Shown one piece after another: positions 1 to 12,239 of a DNA stretch of 64,000 nucleotides. Position numbers and translations under genes: made by a program. Positions within the stretch are counted from its first letter, which is position 1. The number at the start of each line of letters is the position of its first letter. The notes under the pieces were generated by a model, which saw only the letters and a program-made list of their open reading frames with translations, ran no database searches and was not told the DNA's origin. The DNA is from Romanomermis culicivorax (Eukaryota; Nematoda; Enoplea; Mermithida; Mermithidae): positions 343,024-407,023 of the forward strand of contig CAWUHX010000300.1 in assembly GCA_963922205.1 (NCBI GenBank). Direction: 5' to 3'.

Positions 1-147
1 ATGAAGAAATTAAAACGCCAAAAGATATCAAGAAGCGATAAGGATGAATGCTCAAAAAAGAAAAAGGGAAATAAAATGATTGAAAAGTCAATTTTGATGA
101 TTTTTCAAGCATTTTTTATCCTCATATGTATTGCGAAATATAAATAA
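1..147 (+). other. Short open frame at window edge, possible terminal exon
   Basis: A 48-codon frame is open from the first base and stops at 145-147. It is rich in lysine (KKLKRQK, then SKKKKGNK) followed by a hydrophobic stretch. It could be the last exon of a plus-strand gene converging on the Rab gene, but no splice acceptor can be judged at the edge and no family is recognised. Confidence 0.2.
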
Positions 148-329
148 ATCACGTCTGTTCAGCAATCCGCCAGGTTACATTAGGGACATGCTGGAGGAAT
201 CGAGTAGGCTTCAAATTTTTATTAGTGCATCCCAAAATATTCTTCGCAAAATGAATAGATAAAAATCGAAGAAACCAATTCAAAAATGTAAAAAAAAGAT
301 TAATCGCGCATAAAACATTATCGAACATT

Positions 330-2114
330 TCAGCAACATGATCTATTGCCAAACCTGGATGTAAAATCGATCGTGTCGTTCGATCGTATGGCTTCTGGGC
401 ACAATTTTTGCGCTAAATTTTGAGCAATACCAAAAAAGGCTTCGTCAATTCCTTGAAGAAATTAAATTTATGTATGGTTCATGTCCAATGAGGTTGCTGA
501 GATTTGAAACCTAACCTTTGTTACTTAAAGCCGAAGTTTCATAAAATAAGGCCCCCAACGATTCGGCGTATTTTTTGCCAGTATCGTACGACACTTGACG
601 CTTGTCGATCAAATCGCATTTGTTACCCAGAATACACAATGCGGTCAACTTTTCGTCATTAGCTTTCAAATCTACAATCGAAAGAAACAATAATGTTCAA
701 AGGGAGAACATATTACGGCAGAAAACTAAGTTGTGTTCAGACAATTCACAATGCATTCATAAATTTTTACTCATATTGAAGTTGCGAAACGATATTTTCA
801 GTCGAACAAAACCTGCGACTTTTTAGCAATTCAAATACCCAATGTCTGGCATTTGAAATCGATCAAAGCTCTACGTCAGTTAAACGAAAAAAAACAACAA
901 TCATATTTGCGATATACATGTTAAATTCGCGAAAAAACATGGAAACTATTCTTAATTCTAAAAATATCCTGATACGGTGATTGAATATCCAGAAATACTG
1001 GCTTGTGTCCAATAAGAAATTTACCTTGAAATTTTTCGAAACACTTTGGGATCCCAGACACTCCTCTGTGATTGAGATTTTTCAGTTCAGATAAGTATGG
1101 CCCAAAGATTCCCAAGATCAGATTTTCAGACAGGGATAAAGGGTGAATTTTTGTAATCAGAGTACCACAATACCCGTAAAATATGCTCCTTGTTAAAAAT
1201 TGCTAAGTAAATTTCTAGAACTTTGGGTAGGGGTAATAACGATTCATACTCCTTCTTATGGGACCGTCTGATATCATTAGCTGAGAAATCACCTTCGATC
1301 CAGCTTCTCAAAATATCAAAACTTTCTTCGCTCGTTGTATCGTACACTGCAATGGCTCCTTCCGAATTTCGGTAATACATCGGTGCCTGGAGAAAACAAC
1401 AATACATTTCCTGGTAAAGATTTAAAAAAGTGAATTTTAGTAGCAGAATGCAATATCGGCAGAACAAAAATATTCTAGCCGAGATTCTGGAATATACTTG
1501 AACCATTGAAATTCTGGAAAACGTCGAGGATTATGCAAAATAGTATATGACTGCCTTACCATCGCTCGGAATCTCTCCTGACCAGCAGTATCCCAGATTT
1601 GTAATTGCACATTTTTTCCCTTAACATAGCTGAAAACAAAAAATGCTTTGGTTTGTAGACAATAGCTATTCGAACGCCTTACAGATCCGATTTCGTGAAC
1701 GAACATCCAACCGTTGGATTTATATGCGAAAATGTATGATTCTTATGCCTTACTAGAATACTACTTTTGCCGACACCTAAAATATAAGGAACAGAAATTC
1801 ACTGTTCGGAAATGTGACTGCAAAAAATTTACAAAATACATTGAAAACGTTGGCCATTCACATGATTATCAAATTTTCAGAGTAAAGTAAAGCTATTCAT
1901 GACCAGAATCAGATAAAGGAAGCGTTATTCTACTCTTTTACTACAACATACGTAATCTTCCTCTTAAAATTTTCAATTCAGCAACTTTTCCTGTCGGTTT
2001 CGTATTCGCTCCCAACATATATCGCGGTACATTTCATGTGAGTATAGGAGCCCTTTATCTACCTGTATCGCCAATCAGTACAATCTTAAACGATAAAAGT
2101 AAGGAATGTGGCAT
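330..2114 (-). CDS. Rab family small GTPase (Rab5/21/22/31-like), six exons
   Basis: Predicted vesicle-traffic GTPase of 192 aa. I reconstructed exons 2114-2063, 1776-1683, 1629-1560, 1386-1293, 671-525 and 451-330; every junction is GT-AG and phases agree. Motifs seen: P-loop GDTGVGKSS (about residues 15-23), switch I PTVGCSF, switch II WDTAGQERF (61-69), NKCDL (120-124), ETSAL (148-152) and a terminal Cys-Cys before the stop, the usual double geranylgeranyl site that anchors Rabs to membranes. APMYYRNSEGAI after switch II resembles the Rab5/21/22/31 branch; I cannot choose one ortholog. The start ATG gives an unusually short N-terminus (nine residues before the P-loop beta strand), so a further upstream exon is possible. 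A candidate poly(A) signal (AATAAA on the minus strand) lies at 223-218. Confidence 0.9.
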
Positions 2115-2531
2115 CAATGATAAACTTTCGTCTGACAGTTAATCATAGCGTCTGCAAAAGACCAAATTTAGACATAGAATGCAACAAAAAAATAATGAAT
2201 GTAAAAAATTGAAAACATCTAGGGACAAGAATAATAAAAAAGGTCTAAATATATTTATTCCCTAAATCACATTATGAGTAAATTATGTTCCCCAGAAAAA
2301 ACCTATAACAAGCGAAAGGAGCAATAAGTTCTCAATTTTATGAAATAAAACCTCCAGATCTAACCAGTAAAATCAAGACTCCATAAGCATCGAAACAATC
2401 ATACTGCGATAAGGAAACGTTGTAAATGCAAAATTTTTTTATAAACGATAAACAGTCTCTCTACATATGGTATGCATGTAAACGTTACGTTTGTACACGT
2501 CACGATATTTTTGTACACGTCACTATTCATT
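2115..2531. other. Intergenic gap between two same-strand genes
   Basis: This holds the 3' flank of the thiolase gene and presumably the promoter of the Rab gene. A minus-strand AATAAA lies near 2258-2253. No coding sequence or transposon end was seen. The short head-to-tail spacing would be compatible with either independent promoters or an operon-like arrangement. Confidence 0.45.
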
Positions 2532-4899
2532 TTACGGGTATCGTTCAATCAACATTGCGTGCCCGTGACCGCCGGCCGCGCAAGCGGCAACAATCGCGAA
2601 TTGGCCGTTTTCTTTCACAAGGCGGTGAGCTGCATGAGTCGCCAATCGGACGCCCGTAGCGCCAAACGGATGACCAATGGAGAGCGAACCGCCCCACATG
2701 TTCAGTTTATCGACGGGCATGAGACCAACCTTGGAAAAAATTATAAAATAATCAACAGAATTTACGCAATCCTCCGAATGTATAGATGAAGCTTCCACTT
2801 TTTTATTCAAACCGACATAATTTTGACAAAACCAATCCGAATCCATCGCTTTTATGTTAGCCAACAACTGACCCTAAAAAAATTTAGAATTCTCATAAAA
2901 TATACTAAAACACACCAACCCTAAGTGAAAACTTACGGCAAACGCTTCGTGATATTCAAAAACGTCAATATCTGATAATTGAAGCCCAGCACGTTGAAGA
3001 ACTTTCGGAGTTGCATAGGTAGGCCTATAAATTGCAAAATTAAAGAAAGATATATATGATAAAATGAAAATTATGTGTTTTAACTAAGGTTTGCCAGTTT
3101 CATTTTTCGTTACCTGGACAAATTCATCTGGTTAAACGCTTACCCCAATAAAAGTTGATCTTTGGGATCTTGAGCGACGTAAACAAATTCCCTCAAGTAG
3201 GCTTTCGGTTTGTAACCCAATTCTTTGGCTTTTTCTTCGGTCATAATCAAACAAGCGGATGCGCCGTCAGTCTACAATAGAAAAAAATTAATAATAACAT
3301 TTTCAGCAAAAATATTCTCACCAGAAAGCTAGCGTTCGCCGCAGTTACAGTACCGTGAGGTTTGATGAAAGCCGGTTTTAGTTTCGCAACTTGATCGACA
3401 GTAGATACTCGAACACCGTTATCTTTGACGATAGCGTCTTTCTTGCCTATGAGACAAAATCTACATTATATCATCAGAATATTTCAAGATTGCGCGTCTA
3501 CACTGTTAAGAAATAATGAGTAAATTCTAGGTTTTCGTTCATTGATCAGCATATAAATTATTTGGAGAAATTAAAATACTATTGATTCTATAAAATAAAA
3601 TTCAAAAAACCAAAGCAGTTTTCGTTGAATTCTGAGTCGACTATGTATATCGTTAGGTTGATTTATTTGAAAAAATTTTCTTCGACGCAACTATATCATC
3701 TCTCTTTTCGGAAAAAGGTACTTTTTCTGCTCACCTGGGACATAAATCGGCAGTATGTCGGTCATATTTCCATCTTCAAATGCTTTTTGAGCTAAACTAT
3801 GACTTCGTATTGCAAATTCGTCTTGTTCTTGACGCGAAATGTTGAAAGCGGCGGCTAGCCGATCACCCGAATGACCCATTGTTTCGCCGCTCGTAAATTC
3901 TGCAACTGCTGGTAACTAAAATCATTTAAGAACTTCTGAAAAACGAGGAGGCAAGCTAACAGCTTCAAAAGATTAGAAAAAAGAAAGGTTCCCTAATTTC
4001 GCCCCAATTAAAAATTTTTTAAAAGAACGAAAACATCATGGGTATTTTTTTGTAATTAGTCAACACTGTACGCAGCACAGTGTTTTTTTTGTACAAGCCT
4101 CTTTGTACATGTACAAAGAACGGCCAAAAATTCTTTGTACGAAGAAATTTTTTTTTGTACATCCTTCGTGAATTTCCGCGCAAGCCTTCTTCTTTATTGC
4201 ACTCGAGTTCATGTCCTTCATAATCATTTTACAAATTAAGAAAATATGCTCATACTTTCATAAATCTGAAAAACTTCAAGTTAAACCTGAAATTTCTGAA
4301 AATTACTTCCATAATGCTCTGAATCCAAACTCGACTTCGTGTTTAAAATTACAGTTACAACAAGTGCGAAAAACAGATATTCACCTTCTGAAACGCACCA
4401 AAATTCGTCTTTTTCATACAGGGCCGCCAACTTTTTTCCCCTTTTCCGGAAATTTTTTCTCCAGAAAGCACGATTTGTAGAAAAACAGTGGATAGACCAT
4501 TGCAAAGAATTATATAATCCGGCCCCAAGCGCCGGAGTTTTTTGGTGTTTTCTGATACTAGAGCCTGGAGAAGCGTTTTATGGCCAGATAATAACGATAA
4601 AATCTCTTTGTACTTTGTACAAAGATTACCAAAAAAATCTTTGTACGGAGCCAAAAATGTTTGTCTCGTACAAAAAAAAATAAAACAGTGGTATGCAGTA
4701 GGCAATTTTCTAGTTTTCAAAAGAATTCTTGAAAACCAAAGGTCACTCTATCGAACATGAAATACAAACGATTCATAGAAGGCGCTAACATCTACAGCGA
4801 CATTCAAAAATTCTAATGATTGTAGAAAGGCTGAAAATTTCAATCTGAGAAATATGTTTTTGAACCGAATGATTGTGAATTCAGCTCGAAGCGTGTTAA

Positions 4900-4946
<47 letters not shown>

Positions 4947-6957
4947 CTGAATAAATAAATGAATATACAAATAAATAAATAAATATACAAATAAATAAAT
5001 GCATAAATAAATAAATAAACAAATAAATACATAAATAACTACTGCTCACTTCTGGCGCCCAAGATGACGGCTTTAGGAAATTCGACGCCAAACTTAATTT
5101 CTGTATTGCACTTTTAGCTTTGTTCAGATCGAGCAATGTTTTACGCATCCGGCGGCTCAATCTAATGGGCACGTCGCTCATAAATTCGACACCACCGGCT
5201 ACCGCAATATCCGCGAATCCGTTAGCAATTAGACCCATGCCTGTAAAATTCGAGGGTCAGCTTCAGGACGGAAAAACAATACAAAAATTCCTAAAAGATG
5301 TATAGCGTTTGTACAATACAACCTTTAGTTTTCAGATTCAATGTTGTTTTATTACAAGAAAATAAAAAGACTCGTTTTAATCAGAAAGTCCGTTATACAG
5401 TCCCAGACATCAAAAATTCGAGAAGCCGTAAATTTTGCAAAAATCAAAAACCATTCCCATGTTTCATAATTCGAAGAACTGCAGCGACTAAAGTCATACT
5501 GATCTGAAACAGTTTCAAAACATGCATGAGGGGTAAGTTTTTAGGTCACTATCTGCTCGTAACAGGAGTAGGGGGCCATACCTGTAAGAGGTCCGACCGG
5601 TTGGGTACACGATAAAAAGCCATTTTTAAAGCGAGTAAATAGCCAACTTTTCAAACTTTTGGCGGAGGGGTCAGCAACTTCTTCAGCGTTTTGCGACCAA
5701 AAATGAACAAAACATGCCCGTGATCGACGAATTTTTATTTTAAAAGTGATATCAAACATTATTTCATGCGAAGCGCCGAAAATTTTTCGATTTTTCGACC
5801 AATTTTTGCTCTACCAAAGTCATTTTCAACCAAAAATGAATATTCTACGTCGATTTCCGGTCGCCTAGGGGAGGACGTTGCTGTCTACAAATTAAAGTTG
5901 AGGGAGAAGGTCGTCTACAACTGCATGTACGATTGAAAATTAAGGGGGCTCTACCTCAATCCTTCCCACCTATGGATATGGAGTTTACCCGACCAATGCC
6001 TCACCCTCCTGCAAATGACTTGAATGTAAAACTTATCGATCAAGCGCGATGAATTTTCGACAAATGATTAGCACTCTTCACCCTCCCCTCTTAAGGAGGC
6101 CGCACATCCACTCACTCAGCCAAGCCGATACGTGTATGAGTTACACGCTTACATGTTGTTATAGCTTGATTGGACGATATACAGGCCATCGTAACGGTAT
6201 GTGCGGGGACCGATTGCGGAATGCCGGCGCAAAGCGCCGCTTCGCGGGCTATATTGCTTGTTTTGACTTCTTGGATTACTGTTCCAATACAAATATAGCC
6301 AATTTTTTTCGGATCGATTTTAGTGCGTTGAATTAAGCCCCTGAAAGTATAAATTACTTATTCATGTGTGGGCGACCACTTCGAAATTCATCGGGATCAC
6401 CAGAATTCCGAAAAATTTAATGATATGGTCGTAAAATAACATTTCTTTTTTGATACCTCAACTTTGCCAGTTTGGAAAATTGTAAAAAGTTTGCAGAAGG
6501 TTATTTACATTAAGGGAACGCTTACTGTAGGGCTGATCTTTGCAAATCGTGAGGCATTAAATTTTTGTAATCGCTCCCGGATGTTAAAAACGGTGTCCTA
6601 ACGCCTTCAACTAAAACCACATTTTGACCTTTGAAAGCCGTTTGGCGCCCTGCAGGCAACAAAAATGAGCCTCACTCTGATTTTTATTATAAAAATCAGG
6701 GCCGTGCACAAGGGGGGAGGCGAGGGGGAGGGCCGCCACCCCATTGAGACAGCATGCACACAGTATATCCGCATAAAATCAACATTTTCTGGGGCTATTC
6801 AGTGAAAAAATCTGGTCCGCCCCCATGAAAAAATCCTGCGCACGGCCCTGATGATAATATAATGGTAACGTAGCTTACTTTGTGCGGCGACAGTTGCCAG
6901 CGATCGGGTAGCTGCGTTCAGTCGATAAACATTCTTAGTCCATGCAACGGATAACAT
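2532..6957 (-). CDS. HADHB: Mitochondrial trifunctional enzyme beta subunit (3-ketoacyl-CoA thiolase), ten exons
   Basis: Catalyses the last thiolytic step of long-chain fatty-acid beta-oxidation in mitochondria, in complex with the alpha subunit. Exons: 6957-6879, 6649-6526, 6340-6153, 5240-5050, 3915-3735, 3446-3322, 3271-3144, 3024-2937, 2873-2766, 2729-2532. All introns are GT-AG and all phases join, giving 469 aa, close to the usual family length. The first exon is a basic, hydroxylated leader without acidic residues, as expected of a mitochondrial targeting peptide. Catalytic residues are present: nucleophile Cys about 121 in [17 protein letters not shown], His about 424 in GHPFGATG and Cys about 454 in [21 protein letters not shown] and KAMDSDWF are hallmarks of the beta subunit rather than other thiolases. 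Introns 1, 3 and 4 carry transposon pieces or a microsatellite. The gene looks intact. Confidence 0.95.
4076..4690. mobile_element. hAT-like MITE in thiolase intron 4
   Basis: The ends are inverted (CACAGTGTTTTTTTTGTAC on the left; the right end reads back as CACTGTTTTATTTTTTTTTG). The flanks GTACGCAG (4068-4075) and GTATGCAG (4691-4698) match at 7 of 8 positions, the 8-bp duplication typical of hAT elements. The 615-bp interior repeats TTTGTAC/GTACAAA near both ends and has no transposase. Confidence 0.65.
4896..5036. repeat. (TAAA)n microsatellite in thiolase intron 4
   Basis: About 140 bp of AATA/TAAA tetranucleotide repeats with scattered substitutions, directly next to the donor site of exon 4 (5050). 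The ORFs that run through it are repeat shadows. Confidence 0.95.
6697..6850. mobile_element. hAT-like MITE filling thiolase intron 1
   Basis: A 154-bp element with inverted ends CAGGGCCGTGCACAAGG and TGCGCACGGCCCTG. Flanks ATAAAAAT and ATGATAAT are a diverged 8-bp duplication (6 of 8). It makes up about two thirds of the 229-bp intron 1. The same family recurs at 26,565-27,420, where the duplication is perfect. Confidence 0.75.
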
Positions 6958-7480
6958 AATGAAGCTATCTAGTTTGATCTAGTCAAGCCTATATGAAAAA
7001 GAGATTTTAAAACTGACTCAAGGATACTCTATTATCTAATCGCGTAGCAGTAAATTAAGTACGAAAATAATTGTGTAGTGTTATCGATGAGCTTACTATA
7101 ATAGGTAAAAATGTTCCCATGCTGCTGAATGTTTTTGTAATAGTATCGACAAAAGTTTTCGAACAGGAATTTGAACGACAGAAAGAAATCGCTACTGTGT
7201 TCGGAACAGTTCTCTGTAACACTATTCTACTTTCAATCTGTTTCTGCGGATTTAAAGTCAATACTATTTATGAGCAAGCAACTACTATCCATGTGTATAT
7301 TCTCAGTAAATCCTGGAGAATTATTAAGGAACTCTGAGGAAGACTTATTTTCTCCAATTATTTCTTATCTATCCTATAACCATGATATGAAAAATTTTGA
7401 ATACGCTCTACCTAAGAAAGAAAAAAAATTTCGGGATCCAAAAATTATTTAGTGTTATTAATTCTTTTAAACAAAAAAAT
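6958..7480. other. Upstream flank of the thiolase gene
   Basis: Presumed promoter and 5' flank of the minus-strand thiolase gene. AT-rich, with no recognised exon, RNA gene or transposon end. Confidence 0.35.
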
Positions 7481-10150
7481 GAGGGTAAAATCTATCCCCC
7501 TCAGGCAGCCATGTTGCACCTCTTTTCTCTGATATCACAATGAAATGTACCCTTTTCAATGCTCGTAGTCTAGCTAACAAATTAATTGATTTTAATCATA
7601 TTCTTGAATCTGGAATTTTTGATAATAGTCTTTGTGGTGGAAACATGGCTGACTGAGAACTTTGTTGATGGTATATTTCTGATACCTTCATATGGTGTAT
7701 TAAGATGCGATCGTAAGAACAAGAGAAGTGGAGGAATTTGCATTGTTTACCGAAAAAAATCTGAGAATATCTTTAGTGTTAACCTCTGCTGCTGATTCCA
7801 TCCAGGGCATTTTGATATCTGACATTCATACAAAATTGGGAATTGTTCAAATTTTCCTTGTCTATAGGCCACCCTCATCCGATGTAAATCATATAGAGAG
7901 TCTAAATACACTGCTCATGAAATACGGTATTAGATATCCTTGGTGATTTTAACTTGCCGCAACTACTTCTCAAAAGTAAATAGGAAGAAATGTCCGTTAT
8001 ATCGATGTTGATGTATGATATTCTTGCTGATACTTTGTTTGAGTCGTACACAAATAATCCCACCAGGAATATGAACTTTCTTGATCTCATATTCTGTAAT
8101 GTAAAATCATTAGTATCAAATGTGCAGAGTGCCCCATCTCTTTCTACAAGTGACCATGACTCTGTTACTTTATTTATTCATGGTAAATTGCTCGATGAAA
8201 CTCAATACTTTTTTATCCTGACTTTCGTAAGGCTGACTATGTTTTCTTGCAGGGATTTTTTTTTCCGCACAGTGCGGATTTTTTTGTGGTCGTGCGGAAA
8301 ATTTTTTGAGAGTTTTCCGCACGGAACGGAAATTTTTTAATGTTTTTAGTGGTTTATAATGGTGGTGAGAAAATTTTTCTGGCCGATTTCCGCAAGATGC
8401 GGAAAGACCGGTGCGGAAAAAAACCCTGTTTCCTTGTCGATCTTTTTTGCTGAAGTGAATTGGTCTTTAGTCTTTTCCTCCTGTTCTAAGATAAATGATT
8501 CTTATGTCAATTTTCTATCTGTTTTGCAGCAAGGAATAGAACTTTATGTCCTCTTGGAGAAATTTTGTAGAAGGAAGAAACCTCTATTTCTAAAGAAGTT
8601 AGAGAAAGAGAAGCTATTTGTTGGAAAGAATCTAGACTCTTTCCCTCTATCCTTAACTGCACAAAATATAAAATGGCTAAAAATAAATTGAGATCAGAAA
8701 CTAAAAGACATCAAATTGTGAAAGAGATGAATCGCGTTAAACCTGGAAACTTACGCCAATTTTATCAGTATGTGAATAGTATAAGCTTTCCGCATCTATG
8801 GCTATTTCTGATCTTAAATATAGAGACATAATTGCCATAAAATCTATTGATAAAGCCGACTTGATGAATGATTATTTTCCCCCTATTTTTATCAAACTTG
8901 AAAATATTCCTGAGCCCAACCTTACTTCTGATAAAAAATTTGAACTTGAATTCTCTCTTTTTATTTCCTGGCTGTCCTTTCAGTGTTCAAAAATCTCAAA
9001 CCAATGTTATCACTGGGTTCAGACAATTCATGTGCATTTTTTGATAGGAAACTTCACCTCGTTCTCTGTGAGCCATTGTCGACCATCTTTGAAGTCTCCT
9101 ACAGGGCTGGAGAAATACTCGGTTTTTGGCGTAAAGCAATTATTGTTCTAATTTTCAAAAAAGGTGATTCCACAATGGTTGAAAATTACCGACCAATTTC
9201 TTTGCTGTATTTCATGCAAGGTCATGTAATCAATTACTAATTTGAATATGATGAAGTCGATTGAACATATGCATTTTCTGTCATCAAAACAGTATGGTTT
9301 CAGGAAACCTAAATCTTGTGCACTGCAGTTGTTGCATTGTAGAAATATATGATCTCGTTCACTTGACAAGAAAGTACCAATGGATGCTATATATATATTG
9401 ATTTTTGTAAAGCTTTTTACACTGTACCTCATGATATTCTCATTCAAAAGTTGATGAAGATCGGTATCCCCAGAATCTGTTTTCATTAGATTTCTTCTTT
9501 CTTGAACAACCGTCCAAGAGTTAAAGTTAAGTGTGTCATCTCAAAGTCATTGCCAGTAACTAGTGGAGTGCCCCAGGATAGTGTGCTGGGATCTAGCCTA
9601 TTTTTGATCTATATAAATGATTTGTGTACACCGGATCTTAGTAGTGAATTGGTGTTTCTTGCAGATGATCTCAAAATTTTTAACCTATCAGTCAAATCAA
9701 TTATTTTACAATCTGACCTAAACAAAATTGACCTCTGGTCTAAAGAAAATAGATTGAGTATAGCATTCAATAAATGTAATGTTCTGCATCTTGGTAAAAC
9801 AATCCATGCATAAATAACAATCTTGATTACAGTAATATACCAAGTACAACACAAGCTACAGATGTAGGTGTTACAATTACTGGTATGCTATCTAATTATG
9901 CTCACTGTAACCATATTTTCCGGAAAGGCCCTTTCACTGCTAATTTGATACTTCGTAAATTCTCCAGTAGAAATAAAAATGTACTTACAAAAGGTTCATT
10001 ACTTATGTTAAACTTATATTAGAATATGCCACAGTAGTTTGGAATCCTAATCTCAAGCAAGATATCAAAAGGGTTGAGAAAGTTCAGCGGAGATTCACTG
10101 AGAGAATACTAGGTTATGATACTATATTATCTTATGATCATAGATATAAT
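7481..10150 (+). mobile_element. Decayed LINE retrotransposon (CR1/L2/jockey-like)
   Basis: Translated pieces in changing frames follow the order of a non-LTR element. An AP endonuclease comes first: NARSLANKL near 7560, ETWLTENFVDG near 7640, LGDFNLP near 7940 and STSDHDSV near 8150. The reverse transcriptase follows: IFKKGDSTMVENYRPISL near 9150-9205, VTSGVPQDSVLGSSL near 9556-9600 and LADDLKIF near 9660, where the usual FADD is LADD. Frameshifts and stops throughout make it a pseudogene copy. A hAT-like MITE interrupts it at 8250-8428, and on the right it is cut by a G/C-run element at about 10,151. It resembles the better-preserved LINE at 15.5-18.5 kb. Confidence 0.85.
8250..8428. mobile_element. 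179-bp hAT-like MITE inside the LINE
   Basis: Ends CAGGGATTTTTTTTTCCGCA and GTGCGGAAAAAAACCCTG are inverted. Flanks TTTTCTTG (8242-8249) and TTTCCTTG (8429-8436) match 7 of 8. Several CCGCAC/GTGCGG segments inside can pair. Excising it rejoins LINE sequence. Confidence 0.75.
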
Positions 10151-11769
10151 GGAGCCCCGAAGTCTGGAGGGGGAGGGGGTCGGACGACTTTTTTTGGGCC
10201 GGGGGTCAGTAATTCCCAAAATTTTGGGGAAGGGATCTTTCAAGGGAAGAAATCATTTTTTCACGAAAAAGATCCGAAAAATTGTTCAAAAATGATAATT
10301 TTTTCCAAAAAGACCGAAAAATGTATTCATGGCGTGAAGCGCCCAAAAAATTCACATTTTTGATCATTTCCTCAAAAGACCCCATTTGAGAAAAAAACGG
10401 TGCTCCCCCAGGGTATTTTTTTGCACACAGCAACCAAATTTCGGGCTGTGCAACCAAATTTTTCTGCCAAGTTGCACAGCGCAACTTGAGGCCTGACTGC
10501 TCTTTCGATTAGGTATTAGGGTTTTCTGTCTGGATATGCATTTTTAGGCGTTCTAAAACGTAAAAAAGTGAAAATTTTCAGGCGCTTTGCGCCGGATTTC
10601 AATTCATTTATAATTTTTTATAATATTCTAGCGCGCGGTTAGAAAAGGTTATTCTAGTTAGTGCTTATAGGTTCTAATTGTCAACATATTATGGATAAAT
10701 GTTTGATTCTGTATTGTTTGTTGACGAATTTGATGAAAACTAACATTTTTATGGTCATTTTCCCAAAAAATTTTTGCGATCTTCATAAAAATTTTGACTT
10801 TCATGTGATTAAAACCTTTTGAGTTTGGAAATTTTTGCCGATTGAAAAATCCAAATTCTTAGTGGCCTGCCTAATTTTTGAATTTTAGTTTGTCCGACTG
10901 AAAATTCATTAAATTCACTGAGAAATCAAACCTTCTGTCTGGGAAATAAAAGGTGAACAGATTCATTTTCCAGCGTTCTTGAATAACACATTACTCTACT
11001 ATAGTCACATTAATCTTTTCATTTTCTCTCTAAAACTTAGAAAATTGGGTTTTAAATGTCTAAAACTGACGCAGATCGAATGAAATACTAGAAAACTAGT
11101 TTGCGATGGTTTTTCCGATAAATTTAAGCAAATTTATCGATTTTAGAGTGGGCAACCAAAATTTTTCCCCAAGTTGCACATTGCAACCTGGCCTGTGCAA
11201 AAAAAACCCTGCTTCCCCCATAACTTCAGGTTTACCCCCCCCCCCCAACTGGTCGGACCCCCTACAGGTATGGACACAGGATCAGGCATTTATCCACATA
11301 CCTGTAAGAGGGACGACCAGTTGGGGGCATACATGTAATTGGGGGGGGAAGTGCTATGGGAACTCCCCTCCCCTCCAGAAATCGTCGACCATATGGCTAG
11401 CCATTGGGGGACCGCTCCCGGGATTTTCCAATCCAATGGTTAGCCATATGGTAGCTGGGTAGCTGTAGGGAGCCCCATACTTTTCGTCGGAAAAATACCG
11501 AAAAATTTCAATTTTTTCTATTAAAAATGCAAATCTTTGAACGAAAAATGGTAAAAAACGTGAATTTTCTTGGCGCTTCGCGCCATGGATACATTTTTTC
11601 GGTCTCCTAGGGAAAAATGACTATTTTTTGAACTATTTTTCGTATACTTTTTTCGTGAAAAAATCGAATTTTTTTCCTTGAGAGACCCCTCCCCCCAAAA
11701 ATTTGGGAATTACTGACCCCCGCCTCAAAAAAGTCGCCCAACCCGCCCCCCCCCAGACCTCGGGGCTCC
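10151..11769. mobile_element. Composite element with GGAGCCCCGAAGTCTGG ends
   Basis: The left end GGAGCCCCGAAGTCTGG and following G-rich block reappear inverted at 11,700-11,769 (CCAGACCTCGGGGCTCC), together with an inverted AATTCCCAAAATTTTGG segment. Nested inside are a CAGGG-ended element (10,409-11,211) and CATACCTGTA-type units (about 11,265-11,340). No clear target duplication was found and no coding capacity is visible. It truncates the 3' end of the LINE to its left. Confidence 0.5.
10409..11211. mobile_element. hAT-like nonautonomous element, CAGGG ends
   Basis: The left end CAGGGTATTTTTTTGCACAC mirrors the right end CTGTGCAAAAAAAACCCTG. Subterminal AAGTTGCACA/TTGCACAGCGCAACTT blocks are also inverted. 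Flanks are C-rich and only partly alike (TGCTCCCC, CTTCCCCC), so the duplication is uncertain. It contains one GC-rich hairpin module near 10,583. Confidence 0.5.
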
Positions 11770-12239
11770 GTTACATGTATGGTTGGGGGGAGGTGAATCC
11801 GAAATTTTGGGGGAGGGGGTCGAAAAAAGTCGAAATTTTTCCTAAAAAAGGCCAAAAACATACATTTTTTGCTAATTTTTTCCAAACTGGGGGGGATTGG
11901 GTATATAGTTAGCAAGTTGGAGGGGGGGTCCCCAACTCCTCCCAGTTACAGGTATGTTTATCCATTATATGTTGATGATCAACAGCTATAAGCATTAGCT
12001 AAATTACATTTTCTAGCACCGCACTAGAATAATATAGAAAAGTTGAAATTCGACGTGCCGAAAAATTTTCACTACTTTCCATTTTATAACGCAAAAAATC
12101 CATCTCCAGATAGGAAACACTATAATTTAATCAAAAAGGAAGTCAGGCTTCAAGTTGTACCGCGCAGCTTGATAGAAAAATTTCGATTGCACAGTACGCA
12201 ATTTACTTTCTGTGTTCAAAACAAGCCTGATTTGGAAGC
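11212..12239. repeat. Stretch of CATACCTGTA / G-run repeat fragments
   Basis: Noncoding. It has several fragments with CATACCTGTAAGAGG ends, runs of G or C and AAAAAGTCGAAATTTTT blocks, all also present at 15.1-15.4 and 18.1-18.5 kb. Predicted ORFs here are repeat shadows. The last 300 bp (about 11,950-12,239) is unassigned AT-rich sequence. Confidence 0.5.

Noticed and set aside
4748-5238. ORFs encoding repeated Tyr-Leu-Phe-Ile strings
   Set aside because: Translation of the (TAAA)n microsatellite; only the 5050-5240 part is a genuine thiolase exon.
11703-11915. Opposite-strand ORFs with Pro/Gly-rich stretches
   Set aside because: Read-through of C and G runs in repeat fragments; no family, no splice context.
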